A stretch of 64,000 nucleotides of DNA, from assembly GCF_907177275.1 (NCBI RefSeq), contig NZ_CAJSLV010000045.1, positions 1 to 64,000 on the forward strand. Reading direction: 5' to 3'. Below the pieces are notes generated by a model. The model did not search any database and had not been told where the DNA came from. It saw only the letters and a list, made by a program, of their open reading frames with translations. The stretch's first letter is position 1. Every line of letters starts with the position of its first letter. A program made the position numbers and the translations under genes. The DNA is from Actinacidiphila cocklensis (GTDB taxonomy: Bacteria > Actinomycetota > Actinomycetes > Streptomycetales > Streptomycetaceae). Shown one piece after another: positions 18,649-26,989 of this stretch.

Positions 18649-21600
18649 CTACTTGAGGTAGGGGCCGTCCGTGCCGACCTTCCCCGGCGCGGCGTTGCTG
18701 CCGCCGAGGTCGAGCACGTACACGCGCATGTCACCCTTGCCGGGCGCGGCAATGGACAGCGTCCCGCCGGTGACGGTCCGCACGTCGCCGCTGACGGCGT
18801 CCACGTAGCGGCCGTTGGGAATCCCGCTGAAGGTCGCCGCGTCGGTCACCGTCACCAGGGCGAAGCTGTCCACCCCTGACGCGGCGTCGGTGTAGCGGCG
18901 CTTGAACGACATCCCGCCGCCGCTGACGCCTTCGGTGCTGTACTGCCCCGTCTGCAGCGCCGGGACGGCCCGCCGGATCTGGTTCAGCCGCTGGAGGTGT
19001 TTGACCAGCGGCTGCGCAAGAGTGGTGGCCACCGGACCCGACGCACTTGCGACGGTTCCGAAGTCCGACGCGGTGACCGTGCCCTCCACATGGTCGCCAT
19101 AGTAGGCGCGACCGGTGGTCGCCAGCGGGCAGCTCGGCCCGCAGTCGATGGTCTTTCCTGCCTGGAACTGGATCTCCGAGCCGTAGTAGAGCGTCGGAAT
19201 GCCGCGGAAGGTCCACATCAGGGCCATGTTCTCGGCCCAGGCGTCCTGCCCTCCGGTGTAGCGCACCGACGACTTGTTGGGGCCGTAGTCGTGGCTGTCG
19301 ACGTAGACGACGTTGTAAGTGGCGTCGTTCGTCGAGTCGTCGGAGTCCTTGCCGTTGTTGAAGGCGTTGTGCGCGTCACCGAAATTCATGTGCATGCGCA
19401 TGTCGATAATATTCATCCCGGAGAATCTGCTGTGGTCCGGGGTGTGGTAGGCGTTGCCTTCGAGGAAGGCGTTGGTGGACGTCGGCTGGTTGCCGGTGCC
19501 CAGCTGCTCCTCGTAGTTGTACTGCTCGATGGCCGCGGTCGCGTCGTCCGGGCTGTATTCCTTGCGTTCCTTCCACGTGTAGAACTGCGCCGAATGGTTG
19601 ACCGACCCGCGGTTCCACTTGTCGTTGACGAAGGCGCCGACCTCGCCGAAGACGAAGAAGTTCTGCGCCTTGTCCTGGCCCCAGTCCTGCAGGACGCGCT
19701 GCTGGATCGCGGGCAGGAAGCGGCGGTTCCAGGTGACCCGCGGGATATGTACCGCGGTGTCGATCCGGAAACCGTCGACACCCATGTCGATGTACTTGTT
19801 GTAGGCGCCGATCAGGTAGTTCTGCACCGTCGGGTTCTCGGTGTTGAAGTCGGCCAGGTCGTCGGCGAGCCAGCAGGAACGCGAGTCCTCGCCCTCCCAG
19901 TTGCCGATCCAGCACTGGTGGTAGAGCGACGCGGGGAACATCCCCGAGGTGGGGCTCGGCCACTGGCAGTTGTAGAGCGTGTAGCCCTCAGGGCTCTTCT
20001 GGCCGGTGGGCTTGCCCCAGTTCAGGCAGGTGTTGCCGGACGGCTCCGCAGTCGACCACAGATCGCCGTTGTAGTAGGACTTACCGGTCTTCGGGTCGAT
20101 CGTCAGGCCGTCGTACTCGAAGCCCGGCTCCTTCTCGTCGTAGTACCACGACCACTGCGCGTCCCTGACGCCGTAGACCGTGGGCACGTACAGGCCCTTG
20201 GCGCCCCACCGGGAGCTGTGGTTGTAGACCACGTCCTGGTAGATCTTGATCCCCTTGGCGTGGGCCGCGTTGATCAGGTCCTGGTACGACGCCCCCGCTG
20301 ACTCCAGGCGCGGGTCGACCCGGTAGAAGTCCCAGCCGTGGTAGCCGTGGTAGTCGTAGTCGCTGCGGTTCAGCACCACCGGGGTGATCCAGATGGCCGA
20401 GAAGCCGAGTGCCTTGACGTAGTCGAGCTTCTGGACCAGGCCCTTGAAGTCGCCGCGGAACATCGGGTCGTTGTTCGCCGCGTTGCCGGAGGCCACGTTC
20501 TGGTTGCCGCCGCGGTCGTTGCCGGTGTCGCCGTCGTAGAAGCGGGCGGTCAGCACGAAGTAGATCGGGTCCTTGCGCGGGTCGGTGCCGATCATCTGGC
20601 CGGGCGTGGCCGGCGGCGGGGCGTGCCCCGTGGTGGCGGTGGCCGCGGCGGAGGCCGTCGAGGCGTTGCCCGCCGCGTCCAGGGCCACGACGGTGTAGGT
20701 GTAGGCGGTCTCCGCCTCCAGGCCGGAGTCCGAGAAGACCGTGGAGCCCGCGCTGGTCACCACGGTGCCCTTCGTCCCGCCGCTGCGGGTCACCCGGTAG
20801 CCCGTCACCGCGGTGTCGTCGGTGGACGGGTCCCAGGTCAGCACCACCGAGGTGTCGGTGGCGACGGCCTTCACCGCGGTGGGCACGGTGGGCGGCGTGG
20901 TGTCGGGGACGACGGCCGCGCAGGGGTCGGCGGCGTTCAGGGTGACCTTGGTGTCCTTGACGGTGCTGACACCGGATGACAGTGCGTAGTTGGCGCCGTT
21001 GTTGTTGTCCCAGGTGCCGTTCCCGTTGTTGAAGGTGGCGGCGAGGCCGGTCGCCCCCTGCAGGTCCACGGTCTTCTTCACCCAGCCGGTGCAGGCCGCC
21101 TCCATTCCGACGCCCGGGACGGTCGTCCAGGCCTTGCCGGTCGGTGCGTAGTGCAGGTCGACGGTGGTCCAGCCGACCGTGGCGGTGGAGTAGAAGACCG
21201 TCGCCGAGGTGCCGGGAGGCGGGTCGGTGGTGCCGCCCGCGCACGGGTCGCTGTGCGCGATGGCACCGTTCTTGACGGTGATGGTGCCGGTGCCCAGGGC
21301 GTAGTTCTTGCCGCCGTTGTTGTCCCAGGTGCCCTGGCCGTTGGTGAAGGTGGCCTGCCACCCGGTGGCCGTGCCCAGGTCGACGGTCTTCTTCACCCAG
21401 CCGGTGCAGGCCGCGTCCATGGCGACGCCCGGCACGGTGGTCCAGCTGCCGCCGTCCGGCGCCCAGTGCAGGTCGTAGGCCGACCAGTCGGACGCCGTGG
21501 TCGAGTAGTAGACGGTGGCGGTGTTGCCGGTGGCGGCCGCCGCGGGTGCGGCGCCGGTGGACAGGGCCGGCAGCAGGGCGGCCAGCAGCCCGGTGACGAC

Positions 21601-21663
21601 GGCGAGTGCCGCCGCCAGCGGACCTGGCCCGGTTCTGCGGTGATGGCGCGGGAGAGCTCTCAT
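18649..21663 (-). CDS. Secreted multidomain alpha-amylase (GH13) with two starch-binding modules
   Basis: The 1004-residue precursor has a Sec signal (about 1-44, ending PAAAA), then two CBM25/26-type modules at about 48-140 and 155-245. A fibronectin-III domain (about 262-350) and a GH13 catalytic domain from about 365 follow. The catalytic nucleophile is Asp635 (VDGFRIDTAVH), the acid/base Glu674 (VFGEVGAF), and the third acid Asp792 (VDSHDYGP). It should cut alpha-1,4 links in starch outside the cell. GAGGAG sits seven bases before ATG 21663. The same frame stays open to 23916, but that extension has no coding signal and crosses the flavoprotein gene. A MalR-like operator lies about 90 bases upstream. 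Confidence 0.95.
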   Translation of the reverse strand: MRALPRHHRRTGPGPLAAALAVVTGLLAALLPALSTGAAPAAAATGNTATVYYSTTASDWSAYDLHWAPDGGSWTTVPGVAMDAACTGWVKKTVDLGTATGWQATFTNGQGTWDNNGGKNYALGTGTITVKNGAIAHSDPCAGGTTDPPPGTSATVFYSTATVGWTTVDLHYAPTGKAWTTVPGVGMEAACTGWVKKTVDLQGATGLAATFNNGNGTWDNNNGANYALSSGVSTVKDTKVTLNAADPCAAVVPDTTPPTVPTAVKAVATDTSVVLTWDPSTDDTAVTGYRVTRSGGTKGTVVTSAGSTVFSDSGLEAETAYTYTVVALDAAGNASTASAAATATTGHAPPPATPGQMIGTDPRKDPIYFVLTARFYDGDTGNDRGGNQNVASGNAANNDPMFRGDFKGLVQKLDYVKALGFSAIWITPVVLNRSDYDYHGYHGWDFYRVDPRLESAGASYQDLINAAHAKGIKIYQDVVYNHSSRWGAKGLYVPTVYGVRDAQWSWYYDEKEPGFEYDGLTIDPKTGKSYYNGDLWSTAEPSGNTCLNWGKPTGQKSPEGYTLYNCQWPSPTSGMFPASLYHQCWIGNWEGEDSRSCWLADDLADFNTENPTVQNYLIGAYNKYIDMGVDGFRIDTAVHIPRVTWNRRFLPAIQQRVLQDWGQDKAQNFFVFGEVGAFVNDKWNRGSVNHSAQFYTWKERKEYSPDDATAAIEQYNYEEQLGTGNQPTSTNAFLEGNAYHTPDHSRFSGMNIIDMRMHMNFGDAHNAFNNGKDSDDSTNDATYNVVYVDSHDYGPNKSSVRYTGGQDAWAENMALMWTFRGIPTLYYGSEIQFQAGKTIDCGPSCPLATTGRAYYGDHVEGTVTASDFGTVASASGPVATTLAQPLVKHLQRLNQIRRAVPALQTGQYSTEGVSGGGMSFKRRYTDAASGVDSFALVTVTDAATFSGIPNGRYVDAVSGDVRTVTGGTLSIAAPGKGDMRVYVLDLGGSNAAPGKVGTDGPYLK
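20960..21520 (-). repeat. Tandem starch-binding module duplication inside the amylase gene
   Basis: Two homologous stretches encode the CBM25/26-type modules. Both contain WTTVPGV, AACTGWVKKTVDL, a GTWDNN stretch and a NYAL segment in the same order, with small changes between copies. The near-identity of these blocks points to duplication of one module, which raises affinity for granular starch in this family. Confidence 0.75.
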
Positions 21664-21749
21664 CTCGGGCTCCTCGGACGGGGCCGCAACCGCGGCCGAT
21701 GTCGGGGATGCCGTCTCCTCCGCGCGCCACGGAACGAACGGCCGGCTTT

Positions 21750-21769
21750 CTTGCGCAAGTTGCTGCAAG
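21750..21769. promoter_or_regulatory. MalR/Reg1-like operator upstream of amylase
   Basis: CTTGCGCAAG (21750-21759) is a perfect palindrome, immediately followed by TTGCTGCAA (21760-21768), which reads TTGCAGCAA on the amylase strand. CTTGCAG-type repeats of this kind are the known binding sites of the LacI-family maltose repressor at Streptomyces amylase genes. A one-mismatch copy lies before the second amylase gene at 35425. Confidence 0.6.
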
Positions 21770-21906
21770 AACCTTCGTGAGGTTACTGGGACATGTGAGT
21801 GACGTAAAGAGGTGGGTACGGGTCGGCCGCCCCGTCGCACGTAAGGTGCTGTTCGGGTGCGGTGGTTGCATCCGATCGCACCGTTCGCAGAGGGGTGGCA
21901 CGGCAC

Positions 21907-23286
21907 ATGACGGAGCGTCTGGTGGTCATCGGCGGGGACGCCGCTGGTATGTCCGCCGCGTCCCAGGCGCGGCGCCGCCGTGCGGCCGGCGACCTGGAGA
22001 TCGTCGCCTTCGAACGCGGGCAGCACACCTCGTACTCCGCCTGCGGCATCCCGTACTGGATCGCCGGCGACGCGCAGGGTCCCGACGCGCTGGTCGCCAG
22101 GACCGCGGAGGAGCACCGCGCCCGCGCCATCGATCTGCGGCTCGGCACCGAGGTCACCGATATCGACCCGGAGCGCGGCCGGGTCCGCAGCCGGGACGCC
22201 GACGGCGCCGAGCAGTGGACCGGCTACGACCACCTGGTCATCGCCACCGGCGCGGAGCCCGTACGCCCGCCGCTGCCCGGCATCCAGGCGCAGGGTGTGT
22301 ACGGCGTGCAGACCCTGGACGACGGCGAGGCCGTGCTGCGCGGCCTGGACCGCGCCGGGGTCCGCCGCGCCGTGGTGGTGGGCGGCGGCTACATCGGCGT
22401 GGAGATGGCCGAGGCGATGCTGCGGCACGGTCTGGAGGTGACGCTGATCGACCGGAACGAGCAGCCGATGACGACCCTCGACCCCGACATGGGGCAGCTG
22501 GTGCGCGCGGCCCTCGAAGGCCTCGGTGTGCCGGTGGTCTCCGGTACCCCGGTCCGCGCGGTGCTCACCGGCGCCGACGGCCGGGTCAGGGCCGTCGCCA
22601 CCGACGACGCGGAGCACCCCGCGGACCTGGTGGTCCTCGGCCTCGGCGTACGCCCGCAGACCGGCCTGGCCGCGGCGGCGGGGCTGCCGCTGGGGGAGCA
22701 CGGCGGACTGCTCACGGACCGCGCGATGCGGGTGCGCGGCACCGGGAACATCTGGGCGGGCGGCGACTGCGTCGAAGTGCTCAACCTGGTCTCCGGCGCC
22801 CTCCAGCACATCGCGCTCGGCACCCACGCCAACAAGCACGGCAGGATCATCGGCATCAACATCGGCGGCGGCTACGCCACCTTCCCCGGCGTGGTCGGCA
22901 CCGCGGTGAGCAAGGTCTGCGACGTCGAGATCGCCCGCACGGGGCTGAAGGAGTCGCAGGCGCGCGCCGCAGGGCTGCAGTACGTGACCGCGGTCATCGA
23001 GTCCACCAGCCGCGCCGGCTACTACCCCGGCGCGGCCCCGATGACCGTCAAGATCCTCGCGGAACGCCGCACCGGGCGGCTGCTCGGCCTGCAGATCGTC
23101 GGCCGCGAGGGGGCGGCGAAGCGGGTCGACATCGGGGCGGTCGCCCTGACCGCGGGCATGACCGTCGAGCAGATGATCGGCCTCGACCTGGGCTACGCCC
23201 CGCCCTTCTCGCCGGTGTGGGACCCGGTCCTGGTCGCGGCGCGCAAGGCGGCCGACGCGGTGGCGGCGGCCGACGCGGCGGGCTGA
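21907..23286 (+). CDS. CoA-disulfide reductase/NADH oxidase-like flavoprotein
   Basis: This 459-residue pyridine-nucleotide-disulfide oxidoreductase has FAD (LVVIGGDAAGMSAASQARR) and NAD(P) (VVVGGGYIGVEMAEAM) sites, IWAGGDCVEV near 285, and the C-terminal dimerisation domain. The single active cysteine is Cys46 in SYSACGIPYW, the arrangement of CoA-disulfide reductases and NADH peroxidase/oxidases rather than the CxxxxC of glutathione reductase. It probably reduces CoA disulfide or a persulfide, or O2. No rhodanese domain is fused. ATG 21907 lies about ten bases after GAGGGG. It diverges from the amylase. Confidence 0.9.
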   Translation: MTERLVVIGGDAAGMSAASQARRRRAAGDLEIVAFERGQHTSYSACGIPYWIAGDAQGPDALVARTAEEHRARAIDLRLGTEVTDIDPERGRVRSRDADGAEQWTGYDHLVIATGAEPVRPPLPGIQAQGVYGVQTLDDGEAVLRGLDRAGVRRAVVVGGGYIGVEMAEAMLRHGLEVTLIDRNEQPMTTLDPDMGQLVRAALEGLGVPVVSGTPVRAVLTGADGRVRAVATDDAEHPADLVVLGLGVRPQTGLAAAAGLPLGEHGGLLTDRAMRVRGTGNIWAGGDCVEVLNLVSGALQHIALGTHANKHGRIIGINIGGGYATFPGVVGTAVSKVCDVEIARTGLKESQARAAGLQYVTAVIESTSRAGYYPGAAPMTVKILAERRTGRLLGLQIVGREGAAKRVDIGAVALTAGMTVEQMIGLDLGYAPPFSPVWDPVLVAARKAADAVAAADAAG

Positions 23287-23308
23287 CGACCCGGAGGCGG
23301 TCCGCCGG

Positions 23309-24250
23309 TCAGGACTGCTGCGCCGCCAGCTTGTCGAGGGCTTCGAGCAGCGGCGGCAGCGAGGGGCCGCGGCCGACGGGCAGCACCTGGCCCGGGGCCT
23401 CGTCGAGCAGGACGAAGGCGACGTCGTCGGCCCTGGCGACCAGGGACCAGCCGGGACCGTCGGCCCGCAGCGAGCCGCCGGTGGTGCGGACCCGGCCGGG
23501 CGGCGGGGGAGTGCGGAGGTATTCCTCGGCATCTTGCAGAGCGCGGCGTACACCGCCGTGGGAGACGGGGTGTTCGGCCGCCTGCTCCTCGGCACCGGTG
23601 GGCGCCTCGGCCGGTGTCTCGGCCGGGTCCGCGGGCGCTTCCGGCGCTGGTTCGGCAGCCGCTTCCGCCGCTGGTTCGGCGGCCGCTTTCCCCGCGTCCG
23701 CATCCGGTGCGCCTGCTTCCGGAGCGGATTCCGTGTCCGCTCCGGATTCCGCGTCGGGTGCGTCCGCCGGATCCAGCTGGTCGCGCCACTCGTACCAGTG
23801 GACGGCGATCTCGTCGGCGCCCAGCCGCCGCTGCGCGGGTCCCCACACCGAGACGTCCGGCGGTGCGAGTGCGGGTCCGGCCTCCTCGTCCGCGGGATCG
23901 TGCGGGGCCGGGACACCGGGGGCCGAGACGGCCACCGGCAGGGGCCAGCCGGGCAGTGACGCGGCCAGGGTGCCCTCGTCCGGCGCGACTTCGTACTCGA
24001 GCCCGCAGTCCCAGGCGGCCAGCGCGCACGCGACCATGGCGGCGTCGGTGGTCGCCACGGTCCAGCGGGCGCCGCCGCCGTCCTGGCCGAACATCAGGCC
24101 GTAGCCGTCCGGCAGCGGGGGCAGGCCGAGGTGCGCGCACGCGGCCGGGTAGTCGTCGCCAAGCACCCCGGGGAAGCGCTCCGGCGTCAGCATCGCGGCC
24201 GTCAGCACGAACAGCTCGTCGTCGTCCTGCGTGCGGTCCGCCGCGGTCAT
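23309..24250 (-). CDS. Unrecognised two-part protein with Ala/Glu/Pro-rich linker
   Basis: The product has 313 residues; I do not recognise the family. Residues 1-160 look globular (ELFVLTAAMLTPERFPGVLGDDYPAACAHLG) and may be a SUKH/Smi1-like or other small fold, but no diagnostic motif is clear. Residues about 165-230 are a low-complexity Ala/Glu/Pro/Asp linker. Residues about 235-313 are a second small globular part. There is no signal peptide or membrane segment. GGGAG lies eight bases before ATG 24250. It converges on the flavoprotein gene with 22 bases between stops. Confidence 0.65.
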   Translation of the reverse strand: MTAADRTQDDDELFVLTAAMLTPERFPGVLGDDYPAACAHLGLPPLPDGYGLMFGQDGGGARWTVATTDAAMVACALAAWDCGLEYEVAPDEGTLAASLPGWPLPVAVSAPGVPAPHDPADEEAGPALAPPDVSVWGPAQRRLGADEIAVHWYEWRDQLDPADAPDAESGADTESAPEAGAPDADAGKAAAEPAAEAAAEPAPEAPADPAETPAEAPTGAEEQAAEHPVSHGGVRRALQDAEEYLRTPPPPGRVRTTGGSLRADGPGWSLVARADDVAFVLLDEAPGQVLPVGRGPSLPPLLEALDKLAAQQS

Positions 24251-24409
24251 GGCGCACTCCCTCTCGGTTCCGGTCCGCGCACCTTAACCAGCCGGTAACG
24301 TCCGCGTCGAGGGGTGGGGCGCCCGTGCCGGGCGAGGCGCGGGGGCAGGGCGGCGCACATTGCCGGCGCCGGGACGGCCCTCACCCTTGCGCGGTGTCGG
24401 GGCTGCCGC

Positions 24410-24940
24410 TCATCCGGCGGCGTCGAGCGCGGCCAACGTGCTGCGCAGCCAGCCGAGTTCGGCGCGGCTGGTGGCCCGGGCGATGACCAGCACGCCCCGC
24501 CGGAAGGGATCGTCCACCTCTTCCGCGCTCACCGGGCGCTCGTCGGCGTAGAAGAAGCTCGACGGCTCTTCCAGGAAGGCCAGCCGGCGGCGCAGCACCA
24601 CGGCCTGCGCGGCGGGGTCGGCCAGATGCCGCAGGAAGGCGAGCACGGTGAACCAGCGGTTCTCGTTGCTGATGTCCAGCGGGTCCGGATCGGCGAGCCG
24701 TCGCATCAGCTCGGCCCGGCCCTCGTCCGTCAGGCTGAGGACGTGCCGCGGCGCGGCCACCGCGCCGGGCTGCGGGTCGCGGCGCAGCCAGCCCGCCTTC
24801 TCCATCCTCTTGATCGCCGGATAGAGCGTGCTCTCCGCGATCGGCTTGATGTGCCCGGTCAGAGCGGCGACGCGTTTGCGCAGCTCGTAGCCGTGCAGCG
24901 GCGCCTCGTGGAGGAAACCCAGGATCGGCAGTTCCAGCAT
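24410..24940 (-). CDS. PadR-family transcriptional regulator
   Basis: The 176-residue protein has the PadR winged helix (MLELPILGFLHEAPLHGYELRKRV, ESTLYPAIKRMEKAGWL) and a helical C-terminal dimerisation half (WFTVLAFLRHLADPAAQ). I chose ATG 24940 because the protein then begins at the usual PadR MLEL and GGGAG lies ten bases upstream; ATGs at 24949 and 24961 are also in frame. A perfect 20-bp operator in the divergent gap indicates that it represses itself and the hydrolase gene at 25053. The effector is probably a substrate of that hydrolase. Confidence 0.92.
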   Translation of the reverse strand: MLELPILGFLHEAPLHGYELRKRVAALTGHIKPIAESTLYPAIKRMEKAGWLRRDPQPGAVAAPRHVLSLTDEGRAELMRRLADPDPLDISNENRWFTVLAFLRHLADPAAQAVVLRRRLAFLEEPSSFFYADERPVSAEEVDDPFRRGVLVIARATSRAELGWLRSTLAALDAAG

Positions 24941-24974
24941 GCCCGCCATTCTCCCACGCATCCGTAGTACAGCG

Positions 24975-25005
24975 TTGACGTCATACATCGGCACCGATGT
25001 ATAGT
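24975..25005 (+). promoter_or_regulatory. Hydrolase promoter with perfect PadR operator
   Basis: ATACATCGG (24983-24991) and CCGATGTAT (24994-25002) form a perfect 9-bp inverted repeat with a 2-nt centre. It fills the space between TTGACG (24975-24980) and TATAGT (25000-25005), a -35/-10 pair with a 19-bp spacer. Occupancy by PadR would block the promoter; the long spacer could also suit an activator that twists DNA. Confidence 0.7.
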
Positions 25006-25052
25006 CCGGATGCCGTGGGAGCACGGCACGGACACGGAGAGAGGCGGCAGTC

Positions 25053-25811
25053 ATGCAGCAGACGGAGTTCGGCCCCGAGGGCGCGTACATCCGGTGGACC
25101 GAGTCGGAGGGCGTGGGACCGGCCCGCGTCCATGTGCACGGCCTGGGTGCGGCCTCGGGTCCCTACACGGCCCACCTGTCCGCGTATCCCGAACTCGCCG
25201 GGCGGCGCACGCTCTACGTCGACCTGCCCGGCTTCGGCATCAGCGACCGCCCGGCCGACTTCGGCTACTCCCTCGAGGACCACGCTTCGGCGCTTGCGGC
25301 GGTCCTGGACGCTGCCGGGGTGGACGGGGCCGAGGTGGTCGGGCACAGCATGGGCGGCTCGGTGGCGATCGTGCTGGCCTACCGCAGGCCCGACCTGGTC
25401 TCCCGGCTCGTCCTGGCGGAGGCGAACCTCGATCCGGTGCCGGCGCCGGGCATCACGAGCAGCGGGGTGGCCGGCTGGTCGGAGGAGGAGTTCGTGCACG
25501 GCGGCGGCTTCGCGGCCACGCTCGAACGGGTGGGCTGGCTGTGGCGCTCGACGATGCGCCTGGCCGACCCGCTGGCCCTGCACCGCAGTGCGTGCGGGCT
25601 GATCCGCGGCACCGAGCCGACGATGCGCGCCATGCTGACCGGCCTCGGCATCCCGCGCACCTACCTGGTGGGGGAGGTCGGCGACGGGATCGACGACCTG
25701 GACGGCCTGGCCGCTGCGGGCGTCCGGGTGGTCCGGGTGCCGGACTCGGGGCACTGCATCATGTTCGACAACCCGCGGGCCTACGCGGCGGCGATCAGCG
25801 CGGCCGCCTGA
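25053..25811 (+). CDS. Alpha/beta hydrolase
   Basis: The 252-residue alpha/beta-hydrolase has the oxyanion region HVHGLGAASGPY, DLPGFGISDRP, the nucleophile elbow VVGHSMGGSVAI (Ser99), and the catalytic His in VPDSGHCIMFDNP near 232. It resembles epoxide hydrolase/esterase-like members; serine rather than aspartate as nucleophile favours an esterase, lactonase or C-C hydrolase. GAGAGAGG lies before ATG 25053. It is divergently paired with the PadR gene through the shared operator and is presumably induced by its own substrate. Confidence 0.9.
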   Translation: MQQTEFGPEGAYIRWTESEGVGPARVHVHGLGAASGPYTAHLSAYPELAGRRTLYVDLPGFGISDRPADFGYSLEDHASALAAVLDAAGVDGAEVVGHSMGGSVAIVLAYRRPDLVSRLVLAEANLDPVPAPGITSSGVAGWSEEEFVHGGGFAATLERVGWLWRSTMRLADPLALHRSACGLIRGTEPTMRAMLTGLGIPRTYLVGEVGDGIDDLDGLAAAGVRVVRVPDSGHCIMFDNPRAYAAAISAAA

Positions 25812-25849
25812 CCGTGGACAGCGAGCAGGGGGCAGGGGAACGCGAACAG

Positions 25850-25874
25850 GGGACCGCGGACAGGGACCGCGGAC
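25850..25874 (+). repeat. Short tandem repeat, 13-bp period
   Basis: GGGACCGCGGAC occurs at 25850-25861 and 25863-25874, within a purine-rich stretch with several G-runs from about 25828. It lies in the 172-bp gap between the hydrolase and the YnfA-type gene. Function is unknown; it could be slippage debris. Confidence 0.4.
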
Positions 25875-25983
25875 CCCGCTCCCGTGAGCCGTCGGGCGGC
25901 TACCGCTCCCGGCCGCCGCACACCGGGCGGCGAGAAAAGCCAGGGGCCGTTCGCCTCCGATACTGGCCATGCATCATGGGGGC

Positions 25984-26319
25984 ATGATCACCCTGCGTTC
26001 CGTTGCCCTCTTCGTGCTCGCCGCCGTACTGGAGATCGGCGGCGCCTGGCTAATCTGGCAGGGGGTGCGCGAGCACCGCGGCATCGGGTGGATGGGCGCG
26101 GGCGTTGTGGCCCTGGGCCTCTACGGATTCGTCGCGACCCGCCAGCCGGACGCCGACTTCGGCCGCATCCTGGCCGCCTACGGCGGCGTCTTCGTGGCGG
26201 GCTCCCTCCTGTGGGGCGTCGTCGCCGACGGTTACCGGCCGGACCGGTTCGACATCGCCGGAGCGGTGATCTGCCTGGTCGGGGTGGGCGTCATCATGTA
26301 CGCGCCGCGCGGCGGCTGA
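25984..26319 (+). CDS. YnfA/UPF0060-family membrane protein
   Basis: At 111 residues with four hydrophobic segments, this fits the UPF0060 family, whose members resemble small multidrug resistance transporters. [54 protein letters not shown] and [19 protein letters not shown] are the family's conserved blocks. GGGGG at 25977-25981 precedes ATG 25984; ATG 25969 is in frame but would add an odd His/Gly leader. It is free-standing. Substrates cannot be predicted. Confidence 0.9.
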   Translation: MITLRSVALFVLAAVLEIGGAWLIWQGVREHRGIGWMGAGVVALGLYGFVATRQPDADFGRILAAYGGVFVAGSLLWGVVADGYRPDRFDIAGAVICLVGVGVIMYAPRGG

Positions 26320-26437
26320 ATTCCGCCGTTTCCGTGCCCTGCGCGGTACTTCGGGCAGTGCGGCGGGCAGAGGCGGGGTTGCCGAAGTGCGCCCGGCGCG
26401 ACAGGCTCTAGGGCAGGGGAGACGGAAGGCAGGGGCG

Positions 26438-26839
26438 ATGACGGTGAGCAACAGGCTCGCATGGCTGCTCGATGACCTGACGCAGCGCGTGCCGCATGTG
26501 AAGCACGCGCTCGTCCTGTCCAACGACGGCCTGGTCACGGGCGCCAGCGGCGGTCTCGACCGGCAGGCGGCCGAGCACCTGGCCGCCGTCTCGTCCGGCT
26601 TCCACAGCCTCGCGAAAGGTGCGGGCCGGCAGTTCGGCACCGGCGGGGTCAGGCAGACCATGGTCGAGTTCGACGAGGGCTACCTCTTCGTGACCGCGGC
26701 GGGCGACGGCAGTTGCCTCTCGGTGCTCAGCGGCATGGAGGCCGATGTCGGCCGGGTCGCCTACGAGATGACGCTGCTGGTGCACCGGGTCGGGGAGCAC
26801 CTGGGCGTTGCGGCCCGCGGGCCGGGCTCGCCGTTCTGA
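26438..26839 (+). CDS. Roadblock/LC7-domain protein (CvnB-like)
   Basis: The 133-residue single-domain protein begins LAWLLDDLTQRVPHVKHALVLSNDGLV, the hallmark of actinobacterial roadblock proteins that partner small GTPases in Streptomyces conservons (CvnA-D). No CvnA kinase, CvnC or CvnD GTPase gene is adjacent, so this is an orphan copy. A GGAAGG/AGGGG region precedes ATG 26438. It may modulate a GTPase encoded elsewhere. Confidence 0.9.
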   Translation: MTVSNRLAWLLDDLTQRVPHVKHALVLSNDGLVTGASGGLDRQAAEHLAAVSSGFHSLAKGAGRQFGTGGVRQTMVEFDEGYLFVTAAGDGSCLSVLSGMEADVGRVAYEMTLLVHRVGEHLGVAARGPGSPF

Positions 26840-26880
26840 CCCGGCGTCCGACCGTGCGGCCGAGCGGCCGTTGAAGTGTT

Positions 26881-26914
26881 CCCGCAGCCGTTGTCGGCAT
26901 CGCTGAGCTGCGGG
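26881..26914 (+). terminator. Hairpin after the roadblock gene
   Basis: CCCGCAGC (26881-26888) pairs with GCTGCGGG (26907-26914) around an 18-nt loop, 42 bases after the stop. There is no U-tract; it is a possible terminator. Confidence 0.4.
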
Positions 26915-26922
26915 AACGGGAG

Positions 26923-26931
26923 TTATCCACA
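26923..26931 (+). promoter_or_regulatory. Isolated DnaA-box-like 9-mer
   Basis: TTATCCACA matches the classical DnaA box exactly, about 60 bases upstream of the DUF6397-like gene. It is single; actinobacterial origins have many clustered TTGTCCACA-type boxes. It may be a DnaA regulatory or titration site, or chance. Confidence 0.4.
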
Positions 26932-26989
26932 GGGCTGGGAACGCGTGTTCGCCGTGCGCGCTAGAGTCGTCACTGTCAGTAGTTGAGCG

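Noticed and set aside
18649..23916. A continuous reverse frame of 1755 codons through the amylase and beyond
   Set aside because: Upstream of 21663 the frame crosses the flavoprotein and the 23309-24250 gene, is Arg/Pro-rich as expected of a GC-rich shadow, and the amylase has its own signal peptide and ribosome site at 21663.
26923..26931. Replication origin
   Set aside because: Only one DnaA-box-like 9-mer, and no dnaA/dnaN genes or box cluster nearby.
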